A stretch of DNA of 64,000 bases from Rhizobium grahamii CCGE 502 (GCF_000298315.2 NZ_AEYE02000035.1:124001-188000), one strand, 5' to 3'; numbered from the stretch's first letter, positions 45,950 through 55,780 are shown. A program made the numbers and translations. Notes: generated from the letters alone by a model not told the origin.

Positions 45950-46451
45950 TCAGATGCTGCGAGACAGGAAAATCTCCGTGTGCCGGACCTCTTCGGGAAC
46001 AGTCCGGAACGGCTCGCAGCGTCGGAAAGCGAAGGCTTCGTACAACGCGACGGCCTGCGCCATATAGATCGTCGTGTGGGCCAGTGCCGTTCGGTGCGCG
46101 GCTTGGCGGATCGCGTCCAGCGCCGCCGCCATCAAGGCATGGCCGATGCGTCGCCCGCGAAAGGCTGGATCGACGTAGAATTTGTGGATTTCGCCTGCCT
46201 GTGCGTCAAAGGCGTTGAAACCGATGCAGCCAGCCGGCACGCCGCTCCAATTCGCAACGAGCATTAGCGCCTCCGCCGAGCCGAATTTCTGGGCGAGGCT
46301 GGCGCTGGTCTGTCGGTGATAGAGAAAGGATCAAGTCCGCCGGAACGCCAAAGGCTTTGCCTTCGGCCACATCCCATTCGCCAAGCGCCCGGCAGAACAA
46401 TGCGCAGGTCTCGAAGTCTTCTTTGGTCTCGCGACTGATATCGAGATCATC
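45950..46451 (-). pseudogene. GNAT-family N-acetyltransferase, frameshifted
   Basis: The C-terminal 104+ residues are intact: AGCIGFNAFDAQAGEIHKFY, the acetyl-CoA loop FRGRRIGHALM, and AVALYEAFAFRR. The N-terminal ~40 residues (DLDISRETKEDFETC, ALGEWDVAEGKAFGVPADLI) lie in a different frame, with the shift near 46322-46330. No start codon is in frame with the N-terminal part. A single base error in the sequence would also give this picture. Confidence 0.65.
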
Positions 46452-46491
46452 CTGCGCCCCTTCGTTGTCTTTGGCCCGAGACTTGAAGGCG

Positions 46492-47328
46492 TCAGTTCGT
46501 CTGCGCCCCTTCTGCATCAGCCCACTCACACTCGAATGCCAGTACAGGCTTTGCAAATCCCTTGAGATCCCGCCGTGATGCATTGGCGAAGAGATCGGCT
46601 GCGCCGTGCTCGCGAAAGATGTTCTCCGAAACCAGGATCTGATCGACCCCGGCCGCTGCACAAAGCCGCGCGGCCAATTGCACGCTTGAGCCGAAGAGGT
46701 CCCGGCTGTCCTCGATCGGCTCGCCACAATCAAGCCCGATTCTGACATGGATGGGTTCCGGCGTGCCGCCGTTGTAGATCCTGAATTCGCGCTGGATGCT
46801 CATCGCGCATCCGACGGCCGCGTGGGTGGAGACGAAGGAGGCCATGATGCCGTCACCGGTGTGCTTGACCTCCCGCCCTTCGCATTGTGCCAGGCAGCGG
46901 CGAACGATGGCATCGTGCGCCCGCACGAGTTCGGCAGCCATCCGGTCGCCAAGCCGCGATGTCATCTCCGTCGAGCCTACGATGTCGGTAAACAGGATCG
47001 CTCTATGACCGGCATCCCGTTCGACGCCGGTCTCGCCGGCCTTCTGTTCAGGTTCGTGAATGCGTCCAAGAAACGCCTCGACAGCCGACAGCGCCACCTC
47101 GACCACTTCGCCGGCAATATAACCATGGGCTTCGCGATGCACGCATTGCGCGGTTTCGGCATCCGGCGCATCGATCAGACAGAATGCGGTCCCGCGCCGC
47201 TGGTCGTACCAATAGGTGAGGAACTTCACCCCATACCTATCTTCGACAGCCAGATCCTTGCGATGCGCTTCTGCAATGTCTTCAGCGGATGTACCCGCAA
47301 GATCATGCCGGTCCATGAAGATAGCCAC
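46492..47328 (-). CDS. DUF4242 domain fused to a class III adenylate/guanylate cyclase
   Basis: The protein has 278 residues. Residues 1-92 match DUF4242 (MDRHDLAGTSAEDIAEAHRK, YGVKFLTYWYD, RGTAFCLIDAPD), a ferredoxin-like family reported to bind nickel. Residues ~105-270 form a class III nucleotide cyclase: metal aspartates in ILFTDIVGSTEM and KHTGDGIMASF, then RIGLDCGEPI and SSVQLAARLCAAA. It probably makes cAMP in response to a ligand of the first domain (inference). Cytoplasmic; no membrane helix. Confidence 0.85.
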   Translation of the reverse strand: MAIFMDRHDLAGTSAEDIAEAHRKDLAVEDRYGVKFLTYWYDQRRGTAFCLIDAPDAETAQCVHREAHGYIAGEVVEVALSAVEAFLGRIHEPEQKAGETGVERDAGHRAILFTDIVGSTEMTSRLGDRMAAELVRAHDAIVRRCLAQCEGREVKHTGDGIMASFVSTHAAVGCAMSIQREFRIYNGGTPEPIHVRIGLDCGEPIEDSRDLFGSSVQLAARLCAAAGVDQILVSENIFREHGAADLFANASRRDLKGFAKPVLAFECEWADAEGAQTN

Positions 47329-47415
47329 GTTCGTGCATCCTTCGGAGAGCCCCTCAGCATTGGGCGCATCCTACGCCGTTGCCACCGCAACGTCCACAGC
47401 ACGGGACGTCGAGCC

Positions 47416-48300
47416 TCACAGCATCGTCGTGCCCACCACTTCGCGGAGCCAGCCGCGGAAGGAAGCCATCGCCGGGGTCTCCGGTCGGGACTGCAGCCGG
47501 GTTAGCCAATAGCTGCCCATGGTGACAGTGATGTCGAAGGGTTGGCGGATCGCCTCGGCAAGCAGATGCCTGGAGAACATCAGCGGCGGCGCCAGCGCAA
47601 CGCCGACGCCCTGCAGTGCGGCCTCCATCATGGCAAGCGATGAATCAAAGACGATGTTTTTCAACGGCAGCAGGCTCGCCTCCATCCCGGCGGCAGCAAA
47701 CCATTGCGACCACTCATCGGCCCGGTACGATCGCAGCAACGTCTGCTTCACGAGGTCGCCCGGCGCGCTCAGTTGCGCGGCGATCTCTGGCACACAGAGG
47801 GCTGATAGCGGCGCATCCAAGAGCCGCAACGCCTCGATGCCATGCCATGCACCCGAACCGAAACGGATCGCGTAGTCCAGCCCCTCTGCGGCGATATCGA
47901 CCCGGTTGTTGTTGGTTGAGAGGCGCAGATCGATGAAGGGGTACTGGGCTTGAAAGGCACGCAACCTCGGCAGCAGCCAGCCGACGGCAAAGGTGCCGAC
48001 AGCGCCGACGCGCAGCACTTCGCGATAGTGCCCGCCCTCGAACTGCTCCAGTGTTCCGGCGATCCGGTCGAAGGCATCACGTAGCGCCGGCAGCAGTGTC
48101 TCGCCTTCGCTGGTCAGCATCAGACCGCGCGGCAGCCGTTCGAACAGCGTCACATTCAACCGCGTTTCCAGGCTCTTGACGTGATGGCTGACGGCAGCCT
48201 GCGTGACGCAAAGCTCAATCGCGGCCTTGGTGAAGCTGAGGTGCCGGGCGGATGCTTCAAAAGCTCTGAGCGCATTCAGCGGCAGATGCGGACGAACCAT
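47416..48300 (-). CDS. ampR: LysR-type regulator of the adjacent beta-lactamase (AmpR-like)
   Basis: The 294-residue GcvA/AmpR-type LysR protein has the start MVRPHLPLNALRAFEASARH and helix-turn-helix KAAIELCVTQAAVSHHVKSL typical of AmpR. The effector domain contains RLSTNNNRVDIAAEGLDYAI. It is divergent from the class C beta-lactamase with 213 bp between starts, the classic ampR-ampC layout. AmpR proteins switch ampC according to peptidoglycan recycling products. Confidence 0.88.
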   Translation of the reverse strand: MVRPHLPLNALRAFEASARHLSFTKAAIELCVTQAAVSHHVKSLETRLNVTLFERLPRGLMLTSEGETLLPALRDAFDRIAGTLEQFEGGHYREVLRVGAVGTFAVGWLLPRLRAFQAQYPFIDLRLSTNNNRVDIAAEGLDYAIRFGSGAWHGIEALRLLDAPLSALCVPEIAAQLSAPGDLVKQTLLRSYRADEWSQWFAAAGMEASLLPLKNIVFDSSLAMMEAALQGVGVALAPPLMFSRHLLAEAIRQPFDITVTMGSYWLTRLQSRPETPAMASFRGWLREVVGTTML

Positions 48301-48513
48301 CGGATACCCAAATTTTTCTAATGCTTCGCTCTAGATATCGTCGTTTGAGACGGCCGTACAGGCCTCGTATATCAATCGCGCCTGACCCGATCCGTTTCGT
48401 GAAAACCGCCGAAACCGTCGGACTGCCCCATATCTCAAGGCATTTTGCATTGGACGCCGCCGCGGTGCCGAGACACCGCGACTATTCCACCAACCTGAGG
48501 CACCGTATCCATT

Positions 48514-49698
48514 ATGAGAAATATTTCGCAATCCACGCTTGGCATTCTCGCCACCGCTTCAGTCCTCATCGGCGCCGGCGCGCACGCCGCGGAACGCCAG
48601 AGCGAGCTTGCCGGCGTCGTCAACGCCATCGCCGTCCCTTTGATGGCGAAGAACAATATCCCCGGTATGGCAATTGCCGTCACGGTCGGCGGAAAGCATT
48701 ACACCTACAACTACGGCGTGGCGTCGAAGGCAAGCGGACAGAAGGTGACCGACGCGACGCTCTTTGAAATCGGCTCGGTCAGCAAGACCTTCACCGCGAC
48801 CCTCGCGGGCTATGCTCAGGCGAGCGGCGACCTCTCCTTTACTGACAGTCCCGACAAATATCTTCCGGAATTAGCCGCCAGCCGCCTTGCCGGTGCCACA
48901 ATGCTCGACCTCGGCACCTACACGGCCGGTGGCTTGCCGCTGCAGTTCCCCGATGACGTCACCGACCACAAGGCGATGGTCGGTTATTACAAGAGCTGGA
49001 AGCCGGCCTATGCCCCGGGAACCTATCGCGTCTATTCTAATCCGAGCATCGGCTTGTTCGGCTACGCCGCCGCAAAGGCGATGGGGTGGCCCTTCGATGA
49101 TCTGATGCAGCAGAAGCTTTTTTTGGCACTCGGCCTTAGCCATACCTTCATCGCGGTTCCGAAGGCTGACGACGAGAACTACGCCTATGGATACTCAAAG
49201 GCCGGCAAGGCCATCCGTGTTTCGCCTGGCGTTTTGGATTCCGAGGCCTATGGCGTGAAAATGTCGGCAAGCGACATGCTGCGCTTTGTCGAAGCCAACA
49301 TGGATGGCTCCGATCTCGACAAGACCATGCAATCGGCGCTCGCCGCGACCCATACCGGCTATTACAGGATCGGCAGCATGACCCAGGGTCTCGGTTGGGA
49401 AATGTATAAATATCCCACCACCCTCGACCAGCTTTTGGCCGGCAACTCGGCCGACATGACACTGAAGGCCAATGAGATCGAGAAACTGTCGCCGCCAAGG
49501 CCGCCGGCAAAGGATATGCTTCTGAACAAGACCGGGTCCACCAACGGCTTCGGCGCCTATGTCGCCTTCGTGCCATCGAAGAGTATCGGCATCGTGCTCT
49601 TCGCGAACAAGAACTATCCGAACAGCGAGCGTGTAAAGGCGGCCTACAAGATATTGGCGACGCTCGACGACGATCTGCCGGCCGCCAACGCCGACTGA
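48514..49698 (+). CDS. ampC: Class C beta-lactamase
   Basis: The 394-residue protein has a ~26-residue signal (STLGILATASVLIGAGAHAA), so it is periplasmic. All class C motifs are present: Ser88-Val-Ser-Lys91 in EIGSVSKTFTA, Tyr174-Ser-Asn176 in YRVYSNPSIG, and Lys339-Thr-Gly in LNKTGSTNGFG. It hydrolyses beta-lactams, typically cephalosporins. Length fits chromosomal AmpC. Expression is expected to depend on the divergent ampR. Confidence 0.94.
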   Translation: MRNISQSTLGILATASVLIGAGAHAAERQSELAGVVNAIAVPLMAKNNIPGMAIAVTVGGKHYTYNYGVASKASGQKVTDATLFEIGSVSKTFTATLAGYAQASGDLSFTDSPDKYLPELAASRLAGATMLDLGTYTAGGLPLQFPDDVTDHKAMVGYYKSWKPAYAPGTYRVYSNPSIGLFGYAAAKAMGWPFDDLMQQKLFLALGLSHTFIAVPKADDENYAYGYSKAGKAIRVSPGVLDSEAYGVKMSASDMLRFVEANMDGSDLDKTMQSALAATHTGYYRIGSMTQGLGWEMYKYPTTLDQLLAGNSADMTLKANEIEKLSPPRPPAKDMLLNKTGSTNGFGAYVAFVPSKSIGIVLFANKNYPNSERVKAAYKILATLDDDLPAANAD

Positions 49699-50139
49699 GC
49701 GTCTGCAGATAGGGGATAAGGCCGCGCGGCTTCTGCAATGACATCATTGATTATAGCAGCCTTCGTCCACGCCGCACCGATCAACCCGGTAGTGAGCCCG
49801 TCCCGTCGCGGATACACTGCAATGCTTTTGCGGCGAGGCGGGATCGGCGCCGGGTGCGGAAGAAGGACGTGAGCTTCCCCATCAGCGGGCCGCAGAAATG
49901 GGCTCCCCTCAGGGACGGCGGCGTCCCGCGCGAATGCGGCGTCGAGTTGAGCCTCGGACGTGCCTGTGTGGCGCAGATGGCCCCCCGAAGAAGCGAAGGC
50001 TCCCTCTGGCAAGGCTGCAGAGGGACCGGAGTTGCGGGCATAAACCGCCGAACGGGGCGCTCGGAAGCGCCATGTTGTTTTTACTTCAGCGAGGCAATTT
50101 CCAGCGCCCCGTCTGAGTGAAGTGCAGCCTGATCGCCGC
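49699..50139. other. GC-rich intergenic region, possibly a dispersed repeat
   Basis: 441 bp with frames open on several frames of both strands (up to 122 codons) but no gene motif. The minus-strand frame at 49781-50041 (GTPPSLRGAHFCGPLMGKL) resembles short frames I remember as recurrent, often misnamed, in rhizobial intergenic repeats. That is from memory and untested. Confidence 0.4.
50056..50082 (+). terminator. Terminator-like hairpin with T-run
   Basis: GGCGCT and AGCGCC pair perfectly around a CGGA loop and are followed by ATGTTGTTTTTA. This is the best rho-independent shape seen in the window. It lies ~360 bp past ampC, so it may end an unlisted small RNA or a long ampC transcript. Confidence 0.5.
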
Positions 50140-51507
50140 CTAAACCGCCTTCAGATCTCCCAGCAGTGTCGGGATCAACTCGGACACCGTTGGATGGATC
50201 GGCACCGCCCATTTCAGCACCGGGTAGGGGGCCTTGGCGTTCATCGCGTCGATGAAGCCGTGGATCGCCTCGTCACCCTCGATCCCAAGGATCGCCGCAC
50301 CGAGAATCTGTTGCGTCTCGGCGTCGGCGATCACCTTCATGAAGCCCTTGGTCTCGGCGCGCTCATTGGCCCGGCCGACCCGGCTCATCGGACGGGTGGA
50401 GATCATGATCTTGCGGCCGGTGGCGCGCGCTTCCTTCTCGCTCATCCCGACACGACCGAGCGGTGGGTCGATGTAGAGCGCATAGGCGAGGATGCGGTCA
50501 CTGAGCTTGCGGTCCTCGCCGTCGAGCAGGTTGGCCGCAGCAATCTCGAAGTCGTTGTAGGACGTATGGGTAAAGGCCCCTCGGCCGTTGCAGTCGCCGA
50601 GCGCCCAGATGCCCTCGACATTGGTGGCAAGTCTGTCGTCGACGGTGATGTAGCCTCGCCGGTCAGTGGCGACACCGGCCTTGTCGAGCCCGAGGTCGCC
50701 AGTGTTCGGCGTGCGGCCGGTGGCCACAAGCACATGGCTTGCCTCGATCGGCGATTGACCATTGCCGATGCTGACTTCGATCCCGTCGGTCGTCTTCGCG
50801 AAGCCGATCCCATCGGCGTCCGTGTGCACGGCTATTCCTTCCGAGCGCAGAATGTCGGCGATCGCATCGGAGATGTCAGCGTCCTCGCGCGACGCGAGCT
50901 TCGGGCCACGCTCGATGACCGTCACCTCGGCGCCGAAGCGGCGATACATCTGTGCGAACTCGAGCCCGATATAGCTGCCGCCGATGACGGCAAGATGCCG
51001 CGGAAGCTGGTCGAGATGGATGATCGACGTGCTCGTCAGGTAATCGATACTGCCGATCCCTTGCATATCCGGAATGGTCGGCCGCGCACCGACGTTCAGG
51101 AAGATCTTCGGCGCCCTCAGCGTGTCGCCATTGACCCTCACCGTATGGGCGTCCTCGAAACGGGCGTGGCCGTAGATGACGGTCATGCCGTCCATGCCTG
51201 CAAACCAGTTGATGAGCCCATTGCGGGCGTTCATCGTGACGGCCTGGGCACGCTTGCGCACCACGGTCATGTCAATATCTATGGTGCCCGGGATCAGCAC
51301 CCCATAGTCAGCGCCGCGCCGCGCCACATGGGCGGCCCGGGCGCTGGCCACCAGCGTCTTCGTCGGCATGCAGCCGGCGTTGACGCAGGTGCCGCCGAGG
51401 AACTTTCGTTCGATCAACGCCACCTTCATGCCCTTCGCAACCATGCGGGCCGCCAGGAAGGGACCGGACTGGCCGGCCCCGATGACGATGGCGTCGAAAC
51501 TTGGCAT
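50140..51507 (-). CDS. MerA-like FAD-dependent disulfide oxidoreductase
   Basis: The protein has 455 residues from ATG 51507 (GGGAG seven bases upstream). FAD motif VIGAGQSG near residue 9, redox-active pair Cys41/Cys46 in GGTCVNAGCMPTKT, NAD motif AVIGGSYIGLEFAQ, second FAD motif WALGDCNGRGAFTHTSYNDF, and C-terminal His in HPTVSEL. It resembles mercuric reductase without the metal-binding head and lacks the C-terminal cysteine pair, so mercury reduction is unlikely; the substrate is unknown. It is coupled to the DUF4126 gene (TGATG). Confidence 0.85.
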   Translation of the reverse strand: MPSFDAIVIGAGQSGPFLAARMVAKGMKVALIERKFLGGTCVNAGCMPTKTLVASARAAHVARRGADYGVLIPGTIDIDMTVVRKRAQAVTMNARNGLINWFAGMDGMTVIYGHARFEDAHTVRVNGDTLRAPKIFLNVGARPTIPDMQGIGSIDYLTSTSIIHLDQLPRHLAVIGGSYIGLEFAQMYRRFGAEVTVIERGPKLASREDADISDAIADILRSEGIAVHTDADGIGFAKTTDGIEVSIGNGQSPIEASHVLVATGRTPNTGDLGLDKAGVATDRRGYITVDDRLATNVEGIWALGDCNGRGAFTHTSYNDFEIAAANLLDGEDRKLSDRILAYALYIDPPLGRVGMSEKEARATGRKIMISTRPMSRVGRANERAETKGFMKVIADAETQQILGAAILGIEGDEAIHGFIDAMNAKAPYPVLKWAVPIHPTVSELIPTLLGDLKAV

Positions 51508-51965
51508 CACACTGCTCCCACGATGATGAGCGCGCCGATGATCGCAACCGCGTCTTCGATCAGCGCTGCCGGTCTATCCTTGCCGAAGGCGGCGGCAAGC
51601 TTACCACGAGCCGCCGCACCGCCAAGCGTGCCGACAACGGCACCGACAATGCCCGCGATCAGCCCGCCTGCGAGCGAAGCGCCGGAGGCGCCGATCGTGG
51701 CGCCGGTCAGCGCACCCATGATGATGCGCGCAGAGAACTGCATCGGAACCTTGCGGGAAGGCGTCGAGGGCAGCTGGTCGGTAATCAGTTCGACCACGGC
51801 AAGCAGGCTGAACACCCACGGTGTCCAGCGATATCCCATAAAAGCAAGCGGTGTCTGCGAGACATCAAACCAGCCGAGAGCCGCGCCCCAGGCAACGGCG
51901 GCCGGCGCCATCATGGCCCGAAGCCCTGCGACAATGCCGATCAAAAATGCGAGAAACAAAAGCAT
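51507..51965 (-). CDS. DUF4126 membrane protein
   Basis: The 152-residue protein has four or five hydrophobic segments and many glycines (GALTGATIGASGASLAGGLI, GIVGAVVGTLGGAAARG). MLLFLAFLIGIVAGLRAMMA and SLLAVVELITDQLP are typical of the DUF4126/DUF4126-like family of unknown function. It overlaps the flavoenzyme start, so both are one transcript. The pairing with a MerA-like enzyme recurs in rhizobia in my memory; no role is known. Confidence 0.8.
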   Translation of the reverse strand: MLLFLAFLIGIVAGLRAMMAPAAVAWGAALGWFDVSQTPLAFMGYRWTPWVFSLLAVVELITDQLPSTPSRKVPMQFSARIIMGALTGATIGASGASLAGGLIAGIVGAVVGTLGGAAARGKLAAAFGKDRPAALIEDAVAIIGALIIVGAV

Positions 51966-52061
51966 GTGATCCGTCTCCTATGCCGCGCACAATTTAATCG
52001 CGGTCATGGAAAGCTGGCATAATGTCGCGCGGCTTTCAATTTGCTCGATGGTTGGCTTGAC

Positions 52062-53249
52062 TCAATTCGCGAATGCGGCAATGCCGGTGACGGCGCGGCC
52101 GAGGATCAGCGCGTGCACGTCATGCGTCCCCTCATAGGTGTTGACCACCTCGAGGTTGACGAGATGGCGGGCAATGCCGAACTCGTCGGAAATGCCGTTG
52201 CCGCCGAGCATGTCGCGCGCAAGTCTTGCGATGTCGAGCGCCTTGCCGCAGGAATTGCGCTTGACGATCGAGGTCAGTTCCACCGGCGGATGGCCGTCTT
52301 CCTTCATGCGACCGAGCCGGATGCAGCCCTGCAGGCCGAGCGAGATCTCGGTTATCATGTCGGCAAGCTTCTTCTGGATCAGCTGATTGGCGGCCAGCGG
52401 CCGGCCGAACTGCTTGCGGTCGAGAACATATTGCCGTGCCCTGGCATAGCAGTCCTCGGCAGCGCCAAGCGCCCCCCAGGCGATCCCGAAGCGGGCCGAG
52501 TTCAGGCAGGTGAACGGACCCTTGAGGCCGGTGACGTTGGGCAACAGGTTCTCGTCCGGCACGAAGACCTCATCCATCACCACTTCGCCGGTGATCGAGG
52601 CGCGCAGGCCGACCTTGCCATGGATTGCCGGCGCCGACAGGCCCTTCCAGCCCTTTTCCAGGATGAAGCCGCGGATGACGCCGTCGTCGGTCTTGGCCCA
52701 GACGACGAAGACGTCGGCGATCGGCGCATTGGAGATCCAGGTCTTGGCGCCGCTGAGGCTGTAGCCGCCATCGACTGTCCTTGCCCGTGTCACCATCGAG
52801 CCCGGGTCGGAGCCGTGGTTGGGTTCGGTCAGCCCGAAGCAGCCGATCCACTCGCCGGAAGCAAGCTTCGGCAGATACTTCTGCTTCTGCGCCTGCGAGC
52901 CGAAGGCATCGATCGGCACCATGACGAGGGAGGACTGTACGCTCATCATCGAGCGGTAGCCGCTGTCGACGCGCTCGACCTCGCGGGCAATCAGCCCATA
53001 GGCAACATAACCAAGCCCGGCGCCGCCATATTCAGGAGCAATCGTCGGTCCGAGCAGCCCAAGCTCACCCATCTCGCGAAAGATTGCAGGGTCGGTCTTC
53101 TCATGACGGAAGGCCTCGAGCACGCGCGGCAAGAGCTTCTCCTGCGCAAAGGCGTGTGCGGTCTCCTGCACCATGCGCTCCTCGTCCGTCAGCTGCTCCA
53201 CCAGCCGGAACGGATCGGCCCAGTCGAAGGTCTCGCGGGTGTGCTGCAT
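52062..53249 (-). CDS. gcdH: Glutaryl-CoA dehydrogenase
   Basis: The 395-residue acyl-CoA dehydrogenase oxidises and decarboxylates glutaryl-CoA to crotonyl-CoA in lysine and aromatic breakdown. Segments diagnostic of GcdH include [31 protein letters not shown] and [15 protein letters not shown]. The catalytic base glutamate is in [19 protein letters not shown]- and ETF-dependent; cytoplasmic. It lies 96 bp after a LysR gene on the same strand. Confidence 0.93.
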   Translation of the reverse strand: MQHTRETFDWADPFRLVEQLTDEERMVQETAHAFAQEKLLPRVLEAFRHEKTDPAIFREMGELGLLGPTIAPEYGGAGLGYVAYGLIAREVERVDSGYRSMMSVQSSLVMVPIDAFGSQAQKQKYLPKLASGEWIGCFGLTEPNHGSDPGSMVTRARTVDGGYSLSGAKTWISNAPIADVFVVWAKTDDGVIRGFILEKGWKGLSAPAIHGKVGLRASITGEVVMDEVFVPDENLLPNVTGLKGPFTCLNSARFGIAWGALGAAEDCYARARQYVLDRKQFGRPLAANQLIQKKLADMITEISLGLQGCIRLGRMKEDGHPPVELTSIVKRNSCGKALDIARLARDMLGGNGISDEFGIARHLVNLEVVNTYEGTHDVHALILGRAVTGIAAFAN

Positions 53250-53345
53250 GGTCGTTCCTCCTCGTTCACCTGCCGGCGCGACTATCCTTCGGGCATAGAC
53301 CCGCAGTCTGGAAGGGTCAACTCGCCGGGCGATTTCAACGTTGAT

Positions 53346-54266
53346 CTAACGCTTGACCCAAGGCGGAATGAACCTGACATCGTTGCCAGTCACCGCCTCG
53401 CGCAGGAAGTCGATCACCGCCCGAACCCTCGGCGACTGGCGAAGATCACGATGGCATGTGATCCAGTAGTGCCGCCTGAGATCGACCTCGTCGGGAAGCA
53501 CCCGTTCGAGTTCGGGATAGCGGCTGGCGAAGAAATAAGGAAGCACACACAGTCCAAGCCCGTTTCTGGTCGCCGTCAGCTGCGCGAAGATGCTGGAACT
53601 CTGGAACTGCGGCTTGATGCGCGGATGCACGTCGCCAAGATAGTCGAGGCCGGGCGCAAAGATCATCTCCTCGATGTAGCTGATGAAGGGATGCTCCAGC
53701 AGATCGTCGCGGCAGGTAATCGGCGCGCTTCTTTGCAGATAATCCCGCGAGCCATAGAGCTGAAGATGGTAGTCGGTGAGCTTGTCGGAGAAATAGGGCC
53801 CGCCCTTCGGCTCATCGAGAACAACGGTGATGTCGGCCTCCTTGCGCGACAGCGACATGATCTGCTGGATCGTTACCAGTTCAAGCGACAGGTTCGGATG
53901 GCGCGCGACGAACTGTGGCAGCACCCGCGCGAAGAAAAAGTTCGAGAAGCCCTCCGGCGCGCTGAGCCGCACTACACCACGCTGCGTCATTGCGCCGTCG
54001 ATCAGGTCGGCGCGCAGCCGTTCGGTCTCCCGCTCCATCTTCTCGGCGGTCTCGACGAAGCGCGCACCCATCGCCGTCATCACGTAGCCTCGCGGGTTGC
54101 GCTCGAAGAGCTTGACCTTGAGCGCGAACTCCAGCCGGTCGATGCGGCGTGAGACGGTCGCGTGACTGGTGCGCAATTGCCGCGCAGCAGTCGACAGCTG
54201 GCCGGTTCGGGCCACCGCCAGAAAGAACTGCAGGTCATCCCAGGTGAATTGCCGTGAATTGTTCAT
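53346..54266 (-). CDS. LysR-type regulator
   Basis: The 306-residue protein has the helix-turn-helix at residues ~10-68 (GQLSTAARQLRTSHATVSRR), then an effector domain (VRLSAPEGFSNFFFARVLPQ). It belongs to the group with short N-termini starting FTWDDLQFFLAVARTG. It is upstream of gcdH in the same direction and divergent from the ABC importer operon at 54571, so it could regulate either. The gcdH link is common in proteobacteria (gcdR). Confidence 0.85.
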   Translation of the reverse strand: MNNSRQFTWDDLQFFLAVARTGQLSTAARQLRTSHATVSRRIDRLEFALKVKLFERNPRGYVMTAMGARFVETAEKMERETERLRADLIDGAMTQRGVVRLSAPEGFSNFFFARVLPQFVARHPNLSLELVTIQQIMSLSRKEADITVVLDEPKGGPYFSDKLTDYHLQLYGSRDYLQRSAPITCRDDLLEHPFISYIEEMIFAPGLDYLGDVHPRIKPQFQSSSIFAQLTATRNGLGLCVLPYFFASRYPELERVLPDEVDLRRHYWITCHRDLRQSPRVRAVIDFLREAVTGNDVRFIPPWVKR

Positions 54267-54570
54267 GCTGCCCCTGCCGGCCGTGGCATTGGCCGCTTGA
54301 TATTGGTCTTTCGTCTAATGCGCCGCAGTCTGCGCCGCCCTAAGTTCCAACAAAAGCGCCCTAACGATCTGCATTCATTGGGTCGGTGGCGCGGCAAAGC
54401 AATAGTTCTGTTCAAAAACGAACAGATACTGTTTGGAATTGGTTGTAAAGCGGCCTTGCCTGATCGGCGCAATTCCATGATCGTAAGGCACGCGCCGGCA
54501 GCTTTGAGGAGAGCGGCTGGCCAAATCTGAACAGATCCGCGTTCTGGTCAATCTCTGGGAGGAGAGAAAT
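54267..54570. other. Divergent promoter region between LysR and the ABC operon
   Basis: 304 bp without a supported gene (one 77-codon frame lacks any family look). A GGGAGGAGAG ribosome site for the next gene ends it. Confidence 0.6.
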
Positions 54571-55776
54571 ATGCGAAAGAGTCTCATTGCGTCGCTGGCA
54601 TTTCTGCTTGCAAGCAGTACCGCGGTACTCGCCGATGGTGCATCCGACGGCAAGGTGAAGATCGGCATCCTGAACGACCAGTCCGGCGTCTACGCCGACT
54701 TCGGCGGCAAGTCTTCCGTTGAAGCCGCCAAAATGGCGGTAGAGGATTTCGGCGGGAAGGTGCTTGGCGTGCCCGTCGAGATCGTCGATGCCGACCACCA
54801 GAACAAGCCCGACATCGCCTCCAACATCGCGCGTCAGTGGTACGACACCGAGCAAGTCGACGCGATCATGGAATTGACCACGTCGTCGGTCGCGCTCGCG
54901 GTTCAGGCGATTGCGAAGGAGAAGAAGAAGATCGACATCGTCACCGGCGCGGCCACGACCGATCTGACTGGCAAGGCCTGCTCGCCCTACGGTTTCCACT
55001 GGGCCTATGACACGCACGCTCTTGCCGTCGGCACCGGCGGCGCACTCGTCAAGCAGGGCGGCGACAGCTGGTTCTTCCTCACAGCCGACTACGCATTCGG
55101 CTATTCGCTGGAACAGCAGACGAGCGACTTCGTGAAGGCAAACGGTGGCAAGGTGGTCGGCTCCGTTCGCCATCCTCTTTCGAACCAGGATTTCTCCTCG
55201 TTCCTGCTGCAGGCTCAGTCCTCGGGCGCCAAGGTTATCGGCCTTGCCAATGCCGGTCTCGATACCTCCAACGCGATCAAACAGGCCGCCGAGTTCGGCA
55301 TCACCCAGGGTGGGCAGCACCTGGCCGCTCTGCTCTTCACCTTGGCTGAAGTTCACGGTCTCGGCCTGGACGCGGCGCAGGGCCTGACCCTGACGGAGGG
55401 CTACTACTGGAACCTCGATGACAAGAGCCGCGAGTTCGGCAAGAAGTTCTTCGCCCGCACCGGCAAGATGCCGAACATGATTCACGCGGGTACCTATTCC
55501 GCCGTCCTCCAGTATCTCAAGGCCATCGACAAGGCCGGCACCGATGACACTGACGCCGTCGCCAAGCAGCTGCACGAACTGCCGGTCGACGACGTCTTCG
55601 GCCGCGGCGGCACTGTCGGCCCGAACGGTCGCATGATCCACGATATGTACCTGCTGCAGGTCAAGAAGCCGGCCGACAGCAAGGAGCCATGGGACTACTT
55701 CAACGTTCTCGCAACAATTCCTGGCAAGGAAGCCTATATCGATCCCGCCAAAAGCGGTTGCACCGTGACGAATTGA
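54571..55776 (+). CDS. Branched-chain amino-acid-type ABC solute-binding protein
   Basis: The 401-residue periplasmic protein has a ~21-residue signal (SLIASLAFLLASSTAVLADG). It is a Peripla_BP_6 type: VKIGILNDQSGVYADFGGKS, VDADHQNKPDIASNIARQWY, GAATTDLTGKACSPYGFHW. It belongs to the LivK/AmiC-like group that in rhizobia binds many ligands beyond branched-chain amino acids. It is followed 4 bp later by the first ATPase gene. Confidence 0.92.
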   Translation: MRKSLIASLAFLLASSTAVLADGASDGKVKIGILNDQSGVYADFGGKSSVEAAKMAVEDFGGKVLGVPVEIVDADHQNKPDIASNIARQWYDTEQVDAIMELTTSSVALAVQAIAKEKKKIDIVTGAATTDLTGKACSPYGFHWAYDTHALAVGTGGALVKQGGDSWFFLTADYAFGYSLEQQTSDFVKANGGKVVGSVRHPLSNQDFSSFLLQAQSSGAKVIGLANAGLDTSNAIKQAAEFGITQGGQHLAALLFTLAEVHGLGLDAAQGLTLTEGYYWNLDDKSREFGKKFFARTGKMPNMIHAGTYSAVLQYLKAIDKAGTDDTDAVAKQLHELPVDDVFGRGGTVGPNGRMIHDMYLLQVKKPADSKEPWDYFNVLATIPGKEAYIDPAKSGCTVTN

Positions 55777-55780
55777 ACCC

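Noticed and set aside
50140-51507. Naming the flavoenzyme merA
   Set aside because: It lacks the N-terminal metal-binding domain and the C-terminal cysteine pair needed for mercury, and no mer genes are near.
50122-51969. 615-codon plus-strand frame
   Set aside because: Antisense to the MerA-like and DUF4126 genes; no motif of its own.
52041-54152. 703-codon plus-strand frame
   Set aside because: It lies antisense to gcdH and the LysR gene, both with full family motifs; long antisense frames are common in GC-rich DNA. Its composition is not protein-like.
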